Assembly (NCBI GenBank): GCA_030068525.1
Contig: JASJOS010000012.1
Coordinates: 62,001 to 126,000 of the forward strand
Length of the DNA stretch: 64,000 nucleotides
Origin: Xanthocytophaga flava
GTDB taxonomy: Bacteria > Bacteroidota > Bacteroidia > Cytophagales > 172606-1
Direction: 5' to 3'
Below, in pieces: positions 63,821 through 64,000 of this stretch. Position 1 is the first letter of the stretch. Each line of letters starts with the position of its first letter. The position numbers and the translations under genes are program-made. Under the pieces are notes generated by a model that saw only the letters and a program-made list of their open reading frames with translations, searched no databases and was not told where the DNA came from.

Positions 63821-64000
63821 TTAGTGACCGAAAATATATTCACCCAGATTCCATAATGCCCAGATCAAAAATGTCAGAAAGGCTAGCAATATACAAGCAA
63901 CAATAATAATTATGCCTGTACCATTACCCTGATACTTTCCTTCCTGATAATGCTTTCTAAGCAAATTCAGGTTACGCTGATTAGATTTAAAACCAATATC
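63821..64000 (-). CDS. Membrane protein of unknown function, 5' part cut by window edge
   Basis: The frame is open from base 64000 to the stop TAA (63823-63821 on the minus strand), giving 59 C-terminal residues. A basic stretch with QRNLNLLRKHYQEGKYQGN is followed by one clear membrane helix (GIIIIVACILLAFLTFLIWALW) and a short tail (NLGEYIFGH). No family is recognisable from this piece. Confidence 0.6.
   Translation of the reverse strand, partial: DIGFKSNQRNLNLLRKHYQEGKYQGNGTGIIIIVACILLAFLTFLIWALWNLGEYIFGH

Noticed and set aside
1..64000. tRNA, rRNA, tmRNA and riboswitch genes
   Set aside because: All gaps were read for cloverleaf or conserved RNA motifs and none was convincing; a covariance-model search would be decisive.

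Overview
The window is a stretch of chromosome from a low-GC member of the Bacteroidota, most likely the order Cytophagales. Support for this: a SusC/SusD pair, lipoprotein signals of the Bacteroidota type, many secreted Gfo/Idh/MocA proteins and TIM-barrel isomerases, FG-GAP/ASPIC-UnbV proteins, few Shine-Dalgarno sequences, and some promoter elements of the TTG...TAnnTTTG type. No ribosomal RNA, tRNA, CRISPR array, transposase or phage gene was seen. The species cannot be named from the sequence alone.

Layout. 1-3.2 kb: end of a secreted protein gene, a YbjN-like gene, sucC, then a non-coding region with a degenerate repeat family. 3.2-7.7 kb: two small membrane proteins plus a PepSY membrane protein (probable iron-uptake accessory group), an AraC-type membrane regulator and a secreted alpha/beta hydrolase. 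8-12 kb: a scramblase-like protein, an ATP-grasp ligase overlapping an acyltransferase-like gene, a small membrane protein and a lipoprotein. 12-16 kb: a three-gene operon of exported Gfo/Idh/MocA proteins with a LacI-type palindrome upstream. 16.5-22.7 kb: fasciclin protein, an HD-CoaD fusion, queD-folE, cysM, a phosphoesterase and a pseudouridine synthase. 22.7-29 kb: a small polysaccharide-utilisation locus (GH109, SusD, SusC). 29.6-35.9 kb: a vanadium haloperoxidase translationally coupled to a large FG-GAP/ASPIC protein, divergent from an FHS-family sugar transporter. 36-40 kb: aroA, an acyltransferase, two secreted sugar isomerase-like proteins. 40.4-43 kb: ECF sigma factor, probable anti-sigma factor, DUF4097-like protein. 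43-50 kb: GH92, an AlkZ-like winged-helix protein, an MBL hydrolase, GH29. 50-64 kb: a multi-PAS kinase, a lipoprotein with a glutamine-amidotransferase-like fold, Crp-like regulator and pirin, two small proteins, a phosphatase, a LytS/LytTR two-component pair, a DUF4932-like protein, a START protein, and a second patch of the same repeat family.

How it fits together. Much of the window serves glycan and sugar use outside the cytoplasm: GH109 (alpha-GalNAc), GH92 (alpha-mannose), GH29 (alpha-fucose), SusCD uptake, an FHS sugar transporter, and exported oxidoreductases and isomerases that could work on oxidised (keto) sugars. The three glycosidases would suit host or microbial glycoconjugates, but they are not in one operon. 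The rest is scattered housekeeping and signalling. I found no obvious defence or mobile island. The least explained elements are the two patches of a dispersed quasi-palindromic repeat about 60 kb apart, the ATP-grasp/acyltransferase pair, and the three-gene Gfo/Idh/MocA operon.
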